This document shows positions 34,684-43,376 of a DNA stretch of 64,000 bases, one piece after another. The position numbers were made by a program, and so were the translations under genes. The notes under the pieces are model-generated. The model made no database searches and was not told the origin of the DNA. It worked only from the letters and a program-made list of their open reading frames with translations. Position 1 is the stretch's first letter; each line of letters begins with the position of its first letter. Source of the stretch: Psychrobacillus sp. OK032 (GTDB lineage Bacteria > Bacillota > Bacilli > Bacillales_A > Planococcaceae); contig NZ_FOGY01000001.1 of assembly GCF_900111345.1 (NCBI RefSeq), positions 496,001-560,000 of the forward strand, in the 5' to 3' direction.

Positions 34684-36216
34684 TTAGTACTTCTCTATCG
34701 TCGTACCTTGGTAGTAATGTTTTAGAATGCGGTCGTATGTCCAGCCTGCGTCAGCGCGGGCTTTTGCTCCCCATTGGCTCATTCCGATGCGGTGACCATA
34801 TCCTTTACCTTTTACTGTAACAGACTCTACACCGCCGGTTGTTCCGGTTGAAGATACGATTCCTTCATTTGTTTGAATGTTGACATCTCCACTTGGAATA
34901 GTTTCTACACCGGTAGCAGTTTGAATAGATGCACCTGCTAAGGAAGAGATATCCGTTGTTCCATTTGATTGCTGTACGGAAAGTTCTGTCATGCCAGATG
35001 GTTTCGTGAAACTAACATCATACCAGCTAGATTTTAGGGATGCATTATTCGCATCTAAAAATACGTTTCTCATAACAGTTTCATTACCCGTAATCGTTTT
35101 TTCTCCGGCAGACGTTACAGCTGTTACAGCTGTAACTTCCCCATTAGAGCCGCCTTTTGTTAACTTCACATCTAACAAAGCATCGGTTGCACTGAATCCG
35201 AATTTCTTCAGAATATTTGCTTTTGAGATTGTAACCGACCAGTTATCGTATGGTGATTTTTCAATGGAATCATCTACAGATACGAATTGTGGTACTTGCG
35301 TACTGTTCCAAACTTCCCCGATATTTGCTGTTTTACCACCGCTTGCGGCATAGTAATATGCTTGTACTAGTTTGCCGTTTGATTTGATAACTAAATCTTT
35401 TGTTGCATCAACAGCCGAATTCGTGCTTTTTTGTTCGGATGTATAGCCTTTGTACATTTGGTCTTTTGTTGTACTACTTAAAATGCCAGCTTTACTTAAT
35501 GTATAGCTTCTTGCTGCAATCGTTTGAGCTTTAAGTGCTTCTTGATGCCAAGAAGCATACGCTTCGTTTGGAATAACACCTTTTAGGTAGTTTTCCAAAT
35601 CTAAGCGGTTAACGATTTGTACGCTAGAACCAGATTTTACAACGCTAAAGCTTCCTCGAAATTGTGTGCCAGTTGGTATTTTTCCAAGTGGTTGGGATGA
35701 AACTTCCGCTACTTTTGCAGACTTTCCTGGCACCCAAGAGGATACGCCTTGTTCGTCTGTAATCGAGTACCACACCTCGCCGTTTGCATTCGTAAATTCA
35801 CTTACGAAGTTCGCACCTTGGAAAGCTTTATAGGATTTTTCTGTTTCATAGTCAGCAGTCGCGCCTTTTTTTCCATCGACATCCGATGTAAAGACAACCA
35901 TTTTTTCATTGCCTGTTAACGCATGTAGTGCGAAACCATTCGCCGAGAACATAGATGCACCTGATTGATAAACCGATACTTCGCCGTTTACTTGCGAAAA
36001 CGTAACCGGTGTATTTGGTAATGCGAAGAACATTTCATTCGTCGTTAAGTTTTCTAGTTTATAAATACCTGTTAAGTTAAGCGAAGTGGTGGAAGCGTTG
36101 TGAACTTCCACTCGGACTTGCTTGGAATAGCTTTCTTGCTTGTATGCAAATGCAGTATTTGAAACTGCTAAACTAAGTGCCACTACTGATAGACCAGTCA
36201 TTATTTGCTTAAACAA
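34684..36216 (-). CDS. lytB: SpoIID/LytB domain protein (LytB-like amidase enhancer)
   Basis: This 510-residue exported protein has a signal peptide (about 1-24). Its SpoIID/LytB domain is marked by VNRLDLENYLKGVIPNEA, WHQEALKAQTIAARSYTL and YYYAASGGKTANIGEVW, with a C-terminal GKGYGHRIGMSQWGAKARAD motif. SpoIID enzymes are lytic transglycosylases, and vegetative LytB enhances the LytC amidase. The start is a TTG directly adjoining the upstream TAA, with GAGGTGA just before. It is therefore translationally coupled to the SH3b gene. The operon order differs from B. subtilis lytABC but the content matches. Confidence 0.9.
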   Translation of the reverse strand: MFKQIMTGLSVVALSLAVSNTAFAYKQESYSKQVRVEVHNASTTSLNLTGIYKLENLTTNEMFFALPNTPVTFSQVNGEVSVYQSGASMFSANGFALHALTGNEKMVVFTSDVDGKKGATADYETEKSYKAFQGANFVSEFTNANGEVWYSITDEQGVSSWVPGKSAKVAEVSSQPLGKIPTGTQFRGSFSVVKSGSSVQIVNRLDLENYLKGVIPNEAYASWHQEALKAQTIAARSYTLSKAGILSSTTKDQMYKGYTSEQKSTNSAVDATKDLVIKSNGKLVQAYYYAASGGKTANIGEVWNSTQVPQFVSVDDSIEKSPYDNWSVTISKANILKKFGFSATDALLDVKLTKGGSNGEVTAVTAVTSAGEKTITGNETVMRNVFLDANNASLKSSWYDVSFTKPSGMTELSVQQSNGTTDISSLAGASIQTATGVETIPSGDVNIQTNEGIVSSTGTTGGVESVTVKGKGYGHRIGMSQWGAKARADAGWTYDRILKHYYQGTTIEKY

Positions 36217-36930
36217 TTATTTCACCTCAGTTAGTGTACTTAGCACCCAACCTTTAGTTCCTTTAGCGGTTTGCACATTGTACCATATTTCACCATTAGC
36301 ATTTTTGAAGGAATCCAAATATTTTAAAGAAGTTCCCTTCGCCACTAATTCAAGTGATTTGTAGTTCGTTGTAGCACCTTTTCTTACGTTCACTGCTTGT
36401 TTAGCTACCACTTCAGAAGGTACGACATTGCTCGGTTTTGTTGTTGTTACATCACCAGAGAATACCCAGCCTTTTACAGTAGCAGATACTTCTACGCGGT
36501 ACCAAATGCCATTAGACGCTTTATGTTGGTCGATTACTTTTAGTCCTTTATTTGCTCCGTAAGTTGCTAATACTTTATAGTCACGAGTTGCGCCACTATG
36601 CACTTTTACACTACTGCTAGTTGTATATACCGTTGTCGGTAGACCAGTAGAAGGATCTGGTGAAGTAGTTGGCGGCGGCGTTACAACCGTTCCACCTTCT
36701 GCAACAGCTTTTTGTAATTGCTTAATAACTGCATCTTGTTCTGCGACTTGTTTTTCTAATGCTGCTACTTTTGTGTTTATTGGATTTAGTTGCGCTTGTA
36801 CCCATTCAACGGAAGCAAGTAAAAGGTTTGAATTTGCTTTTGTAGCGCTAGGCACCGTAATTGTAAGTAGTAAACTTAAACCTAGTACTGCACCAGCCGT
36901 TGCTAAAAATTTCTTTTTCATCGTATACAT
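36217..36930 (-). CDS. Exported protein with a coiled coil and two SH3b domains
   Basis: This 237-residue protein has a signal peptide (about 1-32). A predicted coiled coil follows (about 40-78; VEWVQAQLNPINTKVAALEKQVAEQDAV), then a Pro/Thr linker. Two bacterial SH3 domains are at about 100-165 (VKVHSGATRDYKVLATYG…KGWVF) and 170-237 (AVNVRKGATTNYKSLE…KGWVLS). SH3b domains bind peptidoglycan. No enzyme domain is present, so it may be an adaptor for the amidase and SpoIID-type protein encoded on either side. Confidence 0.85.
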   Translation of the reverse strand: MYTMKKKFLATAGAVLGLSLLLTITVPSATKANSNLLLASVEWVQAQLNPINTKVAALEKQVAEQDAVIKQLQKAVAEGGTVVTPPPTTSPDPSTGLPTTVYTTSSSVKVHSGATRDYKVLATYGANKGLKVIDQHKASNGIWYRVEVSATVKGWVFSGDVTTTKPSNVVPSEVVAKQAVNVRKGATTNYKSLELVAKGTSLKYLDSFKNANGEIWYNVQTAKGTKGWVLSTLTEVK

Positions 36931-36939
36931 TTCTCCCTC

Positions 36940-39543
36940 TTATTGTTTGAAATAGTTTTCTAAGCCTTTTCTAATTCCCGCTGCAGCTTTTTTCTGGAAA
37001 GCGGCTGAAGCTAGTTGCGCTTCTTCTGTTGGGTTCGATATAAATGCAAGCTCTACAAGAACAGAAGGAAGTTCGTTCATACGATTTACGTAAAATACTT
37101 GTTCTTTTACTCCACGATTATACGTGCCTATTGCTTTTACTAAATCCGATTGAATGCTTTTCGCTAGCGTCAAGCTTCTTGGACCATTAAAGTTAACCGT
37201 CGCATTATAATACGTTGTCGTTCCTTTAGAAGAGGCATTAAATGCATCTGCATGAATACTGATGAATGCATCGTAGTCCGATTTATTGGAAATGTCTGTG
37301 CGTTGTTTTAGCTCTAAGAATACATCCGTGCTTCTCGTTAAGACCACTTCTGCTCCGGCAGCCTCTAGTTCAGCTTTTAAAGCTTTTGCAGTTGCAAGTA
37401 CAACGTCTTTTTCTCTCGTTCCTTTTGGTCCTACCGCTCCAGGATCTTTTGCACCGTGTCCAGCATCCAAGATAATTTTCTTACCTGCTAAGCCTTTTTG
37501 AACAACTTTAATAGTCAATTCTTTATCGTAATCTCGAATTGTATATGTGTAGTTAGGGTCAAACGTGATCAGTAAAACAGAAGTTCCACCAGATACTTTT
37601 TCCACTTTCATACTCTTAACGCCTTTAACAGATGATTTTATCTCGTTAATATCTGATAAATTACCAAATATGCGTAAAACGTTTGCAGATGGTGTGGAAT
37701 AAGTAATATCGAATTTAGATGGCTTGGACCATACTAAATAGTTTTGACCATTTCTTACTTCTGTTCTACCATTCGATAATTGGATTGGTGAAATATCCGA
37801 AAGCATAGAAGCTTGAATCCAACCACGTTTTTCACTTTGTGTTTCAATATTTAACCAGCCATTCAATGAACGAAGTACTCGTACTGGTGTGCTTACATAA
37901 ATCGTATCCACTTTTTTCGCAGTAGCACTTGCTCCATTGTATACAGTAGCTGTTTTTGTCCCATATTTAGTCGGGATATTTTCATTTACTTCAAAGTCTG
38001 GAACCCAGCCCTCTTTACCACCTGCATTAATTTGTATCCAAGTAGTCCCATCTGTAGCGACTAATTTGTTTAATACGGTAAAGCTTGTGTTTTTAGCAAG
38101 ACCTTGCAGAACTGCGGAATTATAATTGCTATTTGCGTACAGTAAAGCATTAGCTCGTTTAATCGTCCCTTTTTCCCCTGCACCAGGTGTAACAATCGGT
38201 GTTTCTTCAACAGAATCTACGATGGACACTACTGATTGATGCAACCAAGCATCCCCACTTGTCGTGTTCACTTTATACCATTTTTCCGATTTATCATCCG
38301 TTGCATATTCATTTGAATCAAATAAATCATTTAGTCTGCTTTGTGTCACTACATCGAAATTAGTCCCTGGGCCTGAACGCATATTTGCTACAGATACAGA
38401 AACTTTCAAGCTATTATCCTCTTTAACTACATCTGCATCAGTAGATGGTGTTTCAGGTGTTGGGGTTTCGGGTACAGTAGAAACAGTTTCAAATGCACCT
38501 GCTGGAACCCACCCTTTTTTCCCTACTGCATAACTCACTTGGTACCATTTTTCTTTGGCAGCATTTGTAAACTCTTGATGAATCGATAATTTTGTTCCAA
38601 CTTGAATTGTCGCAACCGTTTTATAACTTTTCGTTGCACCAGAGTGAACGGTTGATGTTTGACTCACTACCTTGTTTGCAATCGATGAATCTTCGAATGC
38701 AGAAGCAAGGATCCAGCCTTTTTTGCCACTTGCATAAGTGACCTGCAACCATTTTTCTTTAAGTGCATTTGTAAACTCTTGATGGATTACTAAAGTTGTC
38801 CCAGGTTTTACCGTGGAAACGACCGTGTAATTTTTAGTTGCTCCTTTATGAACGGTTGATTGATTGACAACTTTCATCGAAGTTGCTGTTTCACCAGCCG
38901 TAGCGTTTAATACAAATAAATCCGATGTTACCCAGCCTTTTTTACCGTTATATTCAACGTTAAACCATACTTCTTTTTGGGCATTTGTAAATGCACTTAG
39001 TACTTTCAATGAAGTGCCCGCTGGGATTGTAGCTACTATTTTATAGGAAGTTGTTGCACCGCTTCGCATATTCGCCGCGTTGTTTCCTATTTTTTGTGTC
39101 GTTCCCGCGTAAGAAATGCCAGAAGATGTGGACGCTGCTTTCACAGCAGTTTTAGCGGTTGGTTTTACAGGGTCACTAATAACCACTCCACCTTCGCTAG
39201 CTATAACGTTTATTTCAAATAGTTCCGATGTTACCCAGCCTTTTTCACCATTATATTCAACGTTAAACCATACTTCTTTTTGAGCATTTGTAAATGCATC
39301 TAGTACTTCCAATGAAGTACCCGCTGGGATTGTAACAACTTTTTTATAGGAAGTAGTTGCGCCACTTCGCATGTTTGCAGCATATTTCCCTATTTTTTGT
39401 GTTGTACCTGCTATTTGTTGAATTTCGTCTAAAATTAGAGATGAATTCGAAGCGGCATATGCAGTTGGTGAATCACTCGTAAGAAGATTAAGTGGCAAAA
39501 GAACAGAAGTTGCTAAGACAGATGATGCGATTACTTTTTTCAT
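36940..39543 (-). CDS. N-acetylmuramoyl-L-alanine amidase with seven SH3b repeats
   Basis: This is an 867-residue autolysin. A signal peptide (about 1-31) is followed by SH3b-like repeats at about 46-112, 147-213, 222-287, 290-353, 379-443, 458-520 and 528-585. An AMIN-like beta segment lies at about 588-683 and a C-terminal Amidase_3 domain at about 688-867. Zinc and catalytic residues are His696 (LDAGHGAKDPG), Glu711 (TREKDV), His764 (SIHADA) and Glu831 (LVELAFISN). It cleaves the MurNAc-L-Ala bond. Repeats 1 and 2 are almost identical and 3 and 4 very similar, showing recent internal duplication. It is the first gene of the autolysin operon. Confidence 0.94.
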   Translation of the reverse strand: MKKVIASSVLATSVLLPLNLLTSDSPTAYAASNSSLILDEIQQIAGTTQKIGKYAANMRSGATTSYKKVVTIPAGTSLEVLDAFTNAQKEVWFNVEYNGEKGWVTSELFEINVIASEGGVVISDPVKPTAKTAVKAASTSSGISYAGTTQKIGNNAANMRSGATTSYKIVATIPAGTSLKVLSAFTNAQKEVWFNVEYNGKKGWVTSDLFVLNATAGETATSMKVVNQSTVHKGATKNYTVVSTVKPGTTLVIHQEFTNALKEKWLQVTYASGKKGWILASAFEDSSIANKVVSQTSTVHSGATKSYKTVATIQVGTKLSIHQEFTNAAKEKWYQVSYAVGKKGWVPAGAFETVSTVPETPTPETPSTDADVVKEDNSLKVSVSVANMRSGPGTNFDVVTQSRLNDLFDSNEYATDDKSEKWYKVNTTSGDAWLHQSVVSIVDSVEETPIVTPGAGEKGTIKRANALLYANSNYNSAVLQGLAKNTSFTVLNKLVATDGTTWIQINAGGKEGWVPDFEVNENIPTKYGTKTATVYNGASATAKKVDTIYVSTPVRVLRSLNGWLNIETQSEKRGWIQASMLSDISPIQLSNGRTEVRNGQNYLVWSKPSKFDITYSTPSANVLRIFGNLSDINEIKSSVKGVKSMKVEKVSGGTSVLLITFDPNYTYTIRDYDKELTIKVVQKGLAGKKIILDAGHGAKDPGAVGPKGTREKDVVLATAKALKAELEAAGAEVVLTRSTDVFLELKQRTDISNKSDYDAFISIHADAFNASSKGTTTYYNATVNFNGPRSLTLAKSIQSDLVKAIGTYNRGVKEQVFYVNRMNELPSVLVELAFISNPTEEAQLASAAFQKKAAAGIRKGLENYFKQ

Positions 39544-40005
39544 TTGTTCCTCCTTGAAACCTGTGTTTTCTCCATTTTAATGCACATATCCCTATAAAAC
39601 AATCCAACTAATGTAATTAAATCCAATGTCATAGAATTGTAATATATAAAATAGAATTCTGTCGTGATAACTGAACACTAGATTCCCGAGGATAATAGAT
39701 TCAAAATTACTGTAATATATCTCCAATAGCACTTGTAAATATTAACAAATAACTTTCTATTAAGTTACCAATATCTACTGGCTTTTACGTAATATATGAG
39801 CAAACCGCAAAATAGATTTCGCAAATCGCAAGGTCTTCTCTGAGAATCGCAAGATATATTCTACAAATCGCAAGTTCACCCTTGAAAATCGCTAGATATA
39901 CGCTTTAAATCGCAAGATACCTTTTCTCTTTAAAATAAGCTTATCAAGTGCTAGGCTTTTTTTCCATACAAAAAAAAACGAACAGCCCGTTTCGGGCTGT
40001 TCGTT
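39544..40005. other. Intergenic region upstream of the amidase
   Basis: The 462 bp hold the lytR terminator (39970-40007), repeat array 3 (39803-39922) and an AT-rich part of about 250 bp that must contain the amidase promoter. TTGGAT-type sequences occur at about 39600-39640 on the minus strand, but I could not assign a confident -10. No sigma-D box matched well. Confidence 0.5.
39803..39922. repeat. 21-bp phased repeat array 3 (6 units)
   Basis: Six units have the conserved C at 39806, 39827, 39848, 39869, 39890 and 39911, every step exactly 21 bp. The units read like CGCAAGATA or CGCAAAATA preceded by AAT or AAC. The orientation is the same as arrays 1 and 2. Unlike those, this array lies between two genes in the same direction (lytR and the amidase). 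Confidence 0.9.
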
Positions 40006-40007
40006 TT
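39970..40007 (-). terminator. Terminator of the LCP gene
   Basis: A 15-bp stem (AAAACGAACAGCCCG / CGGGCTGTTCGTTTT) has a 3-nt loop, and the A run from 39970 becomes the T tail on the minus strand. It begins at the stop codon itself. Confidence 0.93.
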
Positions 40008-41046
40008 ATTCTCCTATAGTTAAATCATGCACAGTTTTAGATTTTATTTCGCTTTGCGCATTTTGACCAAAATCATCTAAATTTAGTTGCAATTGTCTTT
40101 TTACTTCTTCTAGAGACTCTTCATCTATTATAAAATAAGATGTTCCTCGTATTGTGGTATCTTCGCCTTCTAATTTAAGTTGCTCGATTGGCGATGTTTT
40201 TATGTTTTGATACGTCTTGATCAATCCAAAATACTCTGAAGAAGGAATATTCGTTTTTACGTTATTACCAACGTCTTTGATCATATCATCAATGTTGCCA
40301 ATATTACTTACACTTGTGGCTTTGTTAATAATCTCTTGTATTACTTGCTTTTGTCGGATATTGCGTCCGGCATCGCCTTGTGGATCTTTTTTACGCATTC
40401 GAACGTAAGCAAGTGCTTCGTTCCCATTTAAGTACATTGGACCTTCTGTATACTTCTTCCATTTTAAGCTACCTGTTAGCTGTGCGCTGAACGTAAATGG
40501 AACTTCTACATCGACACCGCCTACTGTATCTACGATATCTTCAAATCCTTGAAAGTCTGTTGAAACGTAATAATCGATTGGAACATCTAATATTTCTTCC
40601 AATGTATTAATTGTGTAGTTAATCCCTCCGAAAGCGTAGGAGTGATTAATTTTAGTCTGGTATCCTAAGTCTGGTACATAAACTCTGGAATCTCGTGGAA
40701 TACTGACCATGGAGATTTTTTCTGTTTTAGGATTAATCGTTGCTAAGATTAAAACATCTGCTCGACCATATTTTGCTTTTTCTTCATTTTCAATACCTGC
40801 TAATAATATGGTAAATGCAGAGTCTTCTGCTTTCGCGTTTTCGATCTTATTTTCTGCTTCTTCTGTTGCATTCTTTTCTCTATCCAATGGTTCGTATATT
40901 TTATTCATTGCATTTTTTGTCTGAAAAGATAGATTGGTCGCAAATACGATCACGCCAGACAAAAGCACCATCGAAATGATAAGTATTGTATATAATAGTT
41001 TTCTTCTCGTCTTAGTTTTACGTTTTGTTTGACGTGAAGTAGTCAT
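40006..41046 (-). CDS. lytR: LytR-CpsA-Psr (LCP) family glycopolymer ligase
   Basis: This 346-residue protein has a short basic cytoplasmic tail, one TM helix (about 17-37) and an extracellular LCP domain. Characteristic motifs are LILATINPKTEKISMVSIPRDSRVYVP, HSYAFGG, VGGVDVEVP and YVRMRKKDPQGDAGRNIRQKQ. LCP enzymes transfer wall polymers from undecaprenyl lipid carriers to peptidoglycan. It lies between the autolysin operon and the polysaccharide cluster and is probably the ligase for the polymer made there. It could be called TagU in newer nomenclature. Confidence 0.93.
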   Translation of the reverse strand: MTTSRQTKRKTKTRRKLLYTILIISMVLLSGVIVFATNLSFQTKNAMNKIYEPLDREKNATEEAENKIENAKAEDSAFTILLAGIENEEKAKYGRADVLILATINPKTEKISMVSIPRDSRVYVPDLGYQTKINHSYAFGGINYTINTLEEILDVPIDYYVSTDFQGFEDIVDTVGGVDVEVPFTFSAQLTGSLKWKKYTEGPMYLNGNEALAYVRMRKKDPQGDAGRNIRQKQVIQEIINKATSVSNIGNIDDMIKDVGNNVKTNIPSSEYFGLIKTYQNIKTSPIEQLKLEGEDTTIRGTSYFIIDEESLEEVKRQLQLNLDDFGQNAQSEIKSKTVHDLTIGE

Positions 41047-41126
41047 AATACTTCCCTACTTTACTGTTAAAATATAATCTCACCAATTATACATAAATTT
41101 AAGCTCTATGTATATGGTAAAGACCA

Positions 41127-42347
41127 TTACTTCTTCGTAAGGTTTTGCAAAAGATCTTTTACGATTGACACCCAGCTATACTCATTTATCGCTAAATGTC
41201 TTCCACTTTCTTTCATTTCTTTCCTATTTTCTTCATCCATTTCGACAAATTGGAACATTGTTTCTGCAATGGAATCGACATTTTCCGGCTTCGCAACCAG
41301 TCCAATGTTGTTCTTCGTCACGATTTCGGCGCTTTCTCCTTTTCCACAGTAAAGAACTGGGACACCAGAAGATGCTGCTGGGAAAATTTTCGATGGACGC
41401 GCTCCTTCAAATAAAGCAATATCGCGTAACGGCACGATGCTTACATCTGTCACCGAAAATAGCTTCGGCATTTCTTTTAACGGTAGATGTCCTAAAAAAT
41501 TAATATTTTGAAGTCCTAATTCTTTCGCTAACTGATGAAGTTTCTCTTCTTCAGGCCCTGCTCCCGCTATTAAGAAATGTGCATGTGGAACTGTTTCTTG
41601 CATTTTTTTTGCTGCATATAAAATAAACTCTAATCCTTGTGCGTAGCCAAGATTACCACCATAGGCAAAGACAAATTTGTCCTGTAATCCTAACTTCTCT
41701 ACATACTCCGCATTTTTTTCTGTTGGTTGGAAAAAGTTCGTGTTTACGCCATTTGGTAAAACAAACACTTTTTCCTCCGGCTGCGAATGATTAATAATAT
41801 AAGATTTAATGCCGTCTGTAGCAGTAGCAATTTTCCAAGAATGTTTGTATAAAAAGGACTCTAATATTTCTGCAAGCTTAATAAAAAATTTATTTTTTAC
41901 GAGTCCTAATTTTACTGCAGACTCCGGCCAAACATCTGCCACATTAAAAACAAACTTCGCTCCTTTTAGTTTGGCACTAAGTAGACCAGTTAACCCTAAA
42001 AAGATTGGTGGTGAGTTTACAATGATGACGTCTACTTTTCCTGTTTTCATTAGCCCGTAAAAGGAACTAAATGTGAAGGAAAAATAAGAGACTAATCGTT
42101 TATAAAAAGTTCCCTTTTTCGAAGGGTAGATCCATGTACGATGGACAGGAATCCCGTCCCATTTTTCAAATTCATATTTTTTCCCTTTATACTCATCCGG
42201 AATAATCCCATGTGGATGATGAGGAAAGGCAGTAACTACTTGAATATCATGCCCTTGGGCAAGTAGTTCTTTACTAACCTCATACACACGGATTTGTGGG
42301 GCACCTGTTTCAGGTGGGAAATGTTGACATAAATATACGATACGCAT
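41127..42347 (-). CDS. GT4 glycosyltransferase (WbuB-like)
   Basis: This GT-B fold glycosyltransferase of about 406 residues has an N-terminal acceptor domain (MRIVYLCQHFPPETGAPQ) and a C-terminal nucleotide-sugar domain (FAYGGNLGYAQGLEF; FLGHLPLKEMP; EGARPSKIFPAASSGVPVLY). The domain arrangement resembles WbuB-type amino-sugar transferases. The ATG at 42347 has GGTGA five bases upstream. It lies after galU with a 13-base gap. The transferred sugar is unknown. Confidence 0.88.
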   Translation of the reverse strand: MRIVYLCQHFPPETGAPQIRVYEVSKELLAQGHDIQVVTAFPHHPHGIIPDEYKGKKYEFEKWDGIPVHRTWIYPSKKGTFYKRLVSYFSFTFSSFYGLMKTGKVDVIIVNSPPIFLGLTGLLSAKLKGAKFVFNVADVWPESAVKLGLVKNKFFIKLAEILESFLYKHSWKIATATDGIKSYIINHSQPEEKVFVLPNGVNTNFFQPTEKNAEYVEKLGLQDKFVFAYGGNLGYAQGLEFILYAAKKMQETVPHAHFLIAGAGPEEEKLHQLAKELGLQNINFLGHLPLKEMPKLFSVTDVSIVPLRDIALFEGARPSKIFPAASSGVPVLYCGKGESAEIVTKNNIGLVAKPENVDSIAETMFQFVEMDEENRKEMKESGRHLAINEYSWVSIVKDLLQNLTKK

Positions 42348-42360
42348 AGCATTCACCGTT

Positions 42361-43224
42361 TTAATCTTTCAATTTATTCTTCAAGTACGCAAGTAACGGT
42401 TCTCTTAAATTATCCCGTTTCAGTGCGAAGTCAAAAGTTGCTTGTAAAAATCCAAATTTGTCTCCTACGTCATATCGTTTTCCTTCGAATATGTACGAGT
42501 AAATAGATTCTTTTGCTAATAATGAATCAATTGCATCCGTTAACTGAATCTCACCTTTTGCATCTGGTTGTACTTTTTCTAATTCCTCAAAAATAGCTGG
42601 TGATAATATGTAACGTCCTACAATCGCTTGGTTTGATGGAGCATTTTCAATAGAAGGTTTTTCTACTAAACGCTTCACCGTAAACAAGTTATTATCTGAT
42701 TCACTATATTCGACGATACCGTATTTATGAACGTCTTCGTCTGGAACTTCATTGACACCTAAAATACTGCTCTCGACTTCTTCGTACTTATCAATCATTT
42801 GTTTTAAAGCAGGCACTTCTGCATCGATAATGTCATCTGGCAGTAGAACAGCAAATGGTTCGTTACCGATAAATTTTTTCGTGCATAAAATAGCATGTCC
42901 TAGTCCTAGTGGCTCTTTTTGACGCATATAATGAATGTCCACTAAGTTAGAAATATTTTCAACTGTCTCTAGTAATTCTAGTTTCCCTGTTTTTTTCAAC
43001 AGAAGCTCTAATTCAATCGATTTATCAAAATGGTCTTCCATCGACTTTTTGTTGCGTCCTGTTACGATAATAATATCTTCAATGCCTGAAGCGATTGCTT
43101 CTTCAATAATATATTGTAAATTTGGTTTATCTACGATTGGTAGCATTTCTTTTGGTAAAGCTTTCGTTGCAGGTAAGAAACGAGTTCCAAATCCTGCTGC
43201 AGGAATGACCGCTTTTTTTATCAT
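42361..43224 (-). CDS. galU: UTP-glucose-1-phosphate uridylyltransferase GalU
   Basis: This 287-residue nucleotidyltransferase has KAVIPAAGFGTRFLPATKALPKEMLP at the N-terminus, VTGRNKKSMEDHFD, and the metal-binding LLPDDI. It makes UDP-glucose from UTP and Glc-1-P. Within this cluster it supplies glucosyl units, or the precursor of a uronic acid. Element D (43246-43375) separates it from the next glycosyltransferase gene. Confidence 0.96.
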   Translation of the reverse strand: MIKKAVIPAAGFGTRFLPATKALPKEMLPIVDKPNLQYIIEEAIASGIEDIIIVTGRNKKSMEDHFDKSIELELLLKKTGKLELLETVENISNLVDIHYMRQKEPLGLGHAILCTKKFIGNEPFAVLLPDDIIDAEVPALKQMIDKYEEVESSILGVNEVPDEDVHKYGIVEYSESDNNLFTVKRLVEKPSIENAPSNQAIVGRYILSPAIFEELEKVQPDAKGEIQLTDAIDSLLAKESIYSYIFEGKRYDVGDKFGFLQATFDFALKRDNLREPLLAYLKNKLKD

Positions 43225-43245
43225 ATTCCATCACCTTTCGAATTA

Positions 43246-43375
43246 TCAGACTGTCTTGAAAACGCTTTTCAGTCGAGGCACTCAAGCACTGAAGCGGAAG
43301 CGAATAGAACTTAAGTTCATGAGCTTACAACGAAGTGCAAGTAACGAAGAATGAAAGCGTTTGTCAACAGTCTGA
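43246..43375. repeat. Structured intergenic element D, flanked by inverted repeats
   Basis: The left end TCAGACTGTCTTGAAAACGC (43246-43265, continuing TTTTC) is the near-complement of the right end GAAAGCGTTTGTCAACAGTC (43353-43372, continuing TGA). The core of about 80 bp contains CACTCAAGCACTGAAGCGG. At about 130 bp it looks like a MITE-like or structured RNA element. No second copy was seen in this window. Confidence 0.65.
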
Positions 43376-43376
43376 A

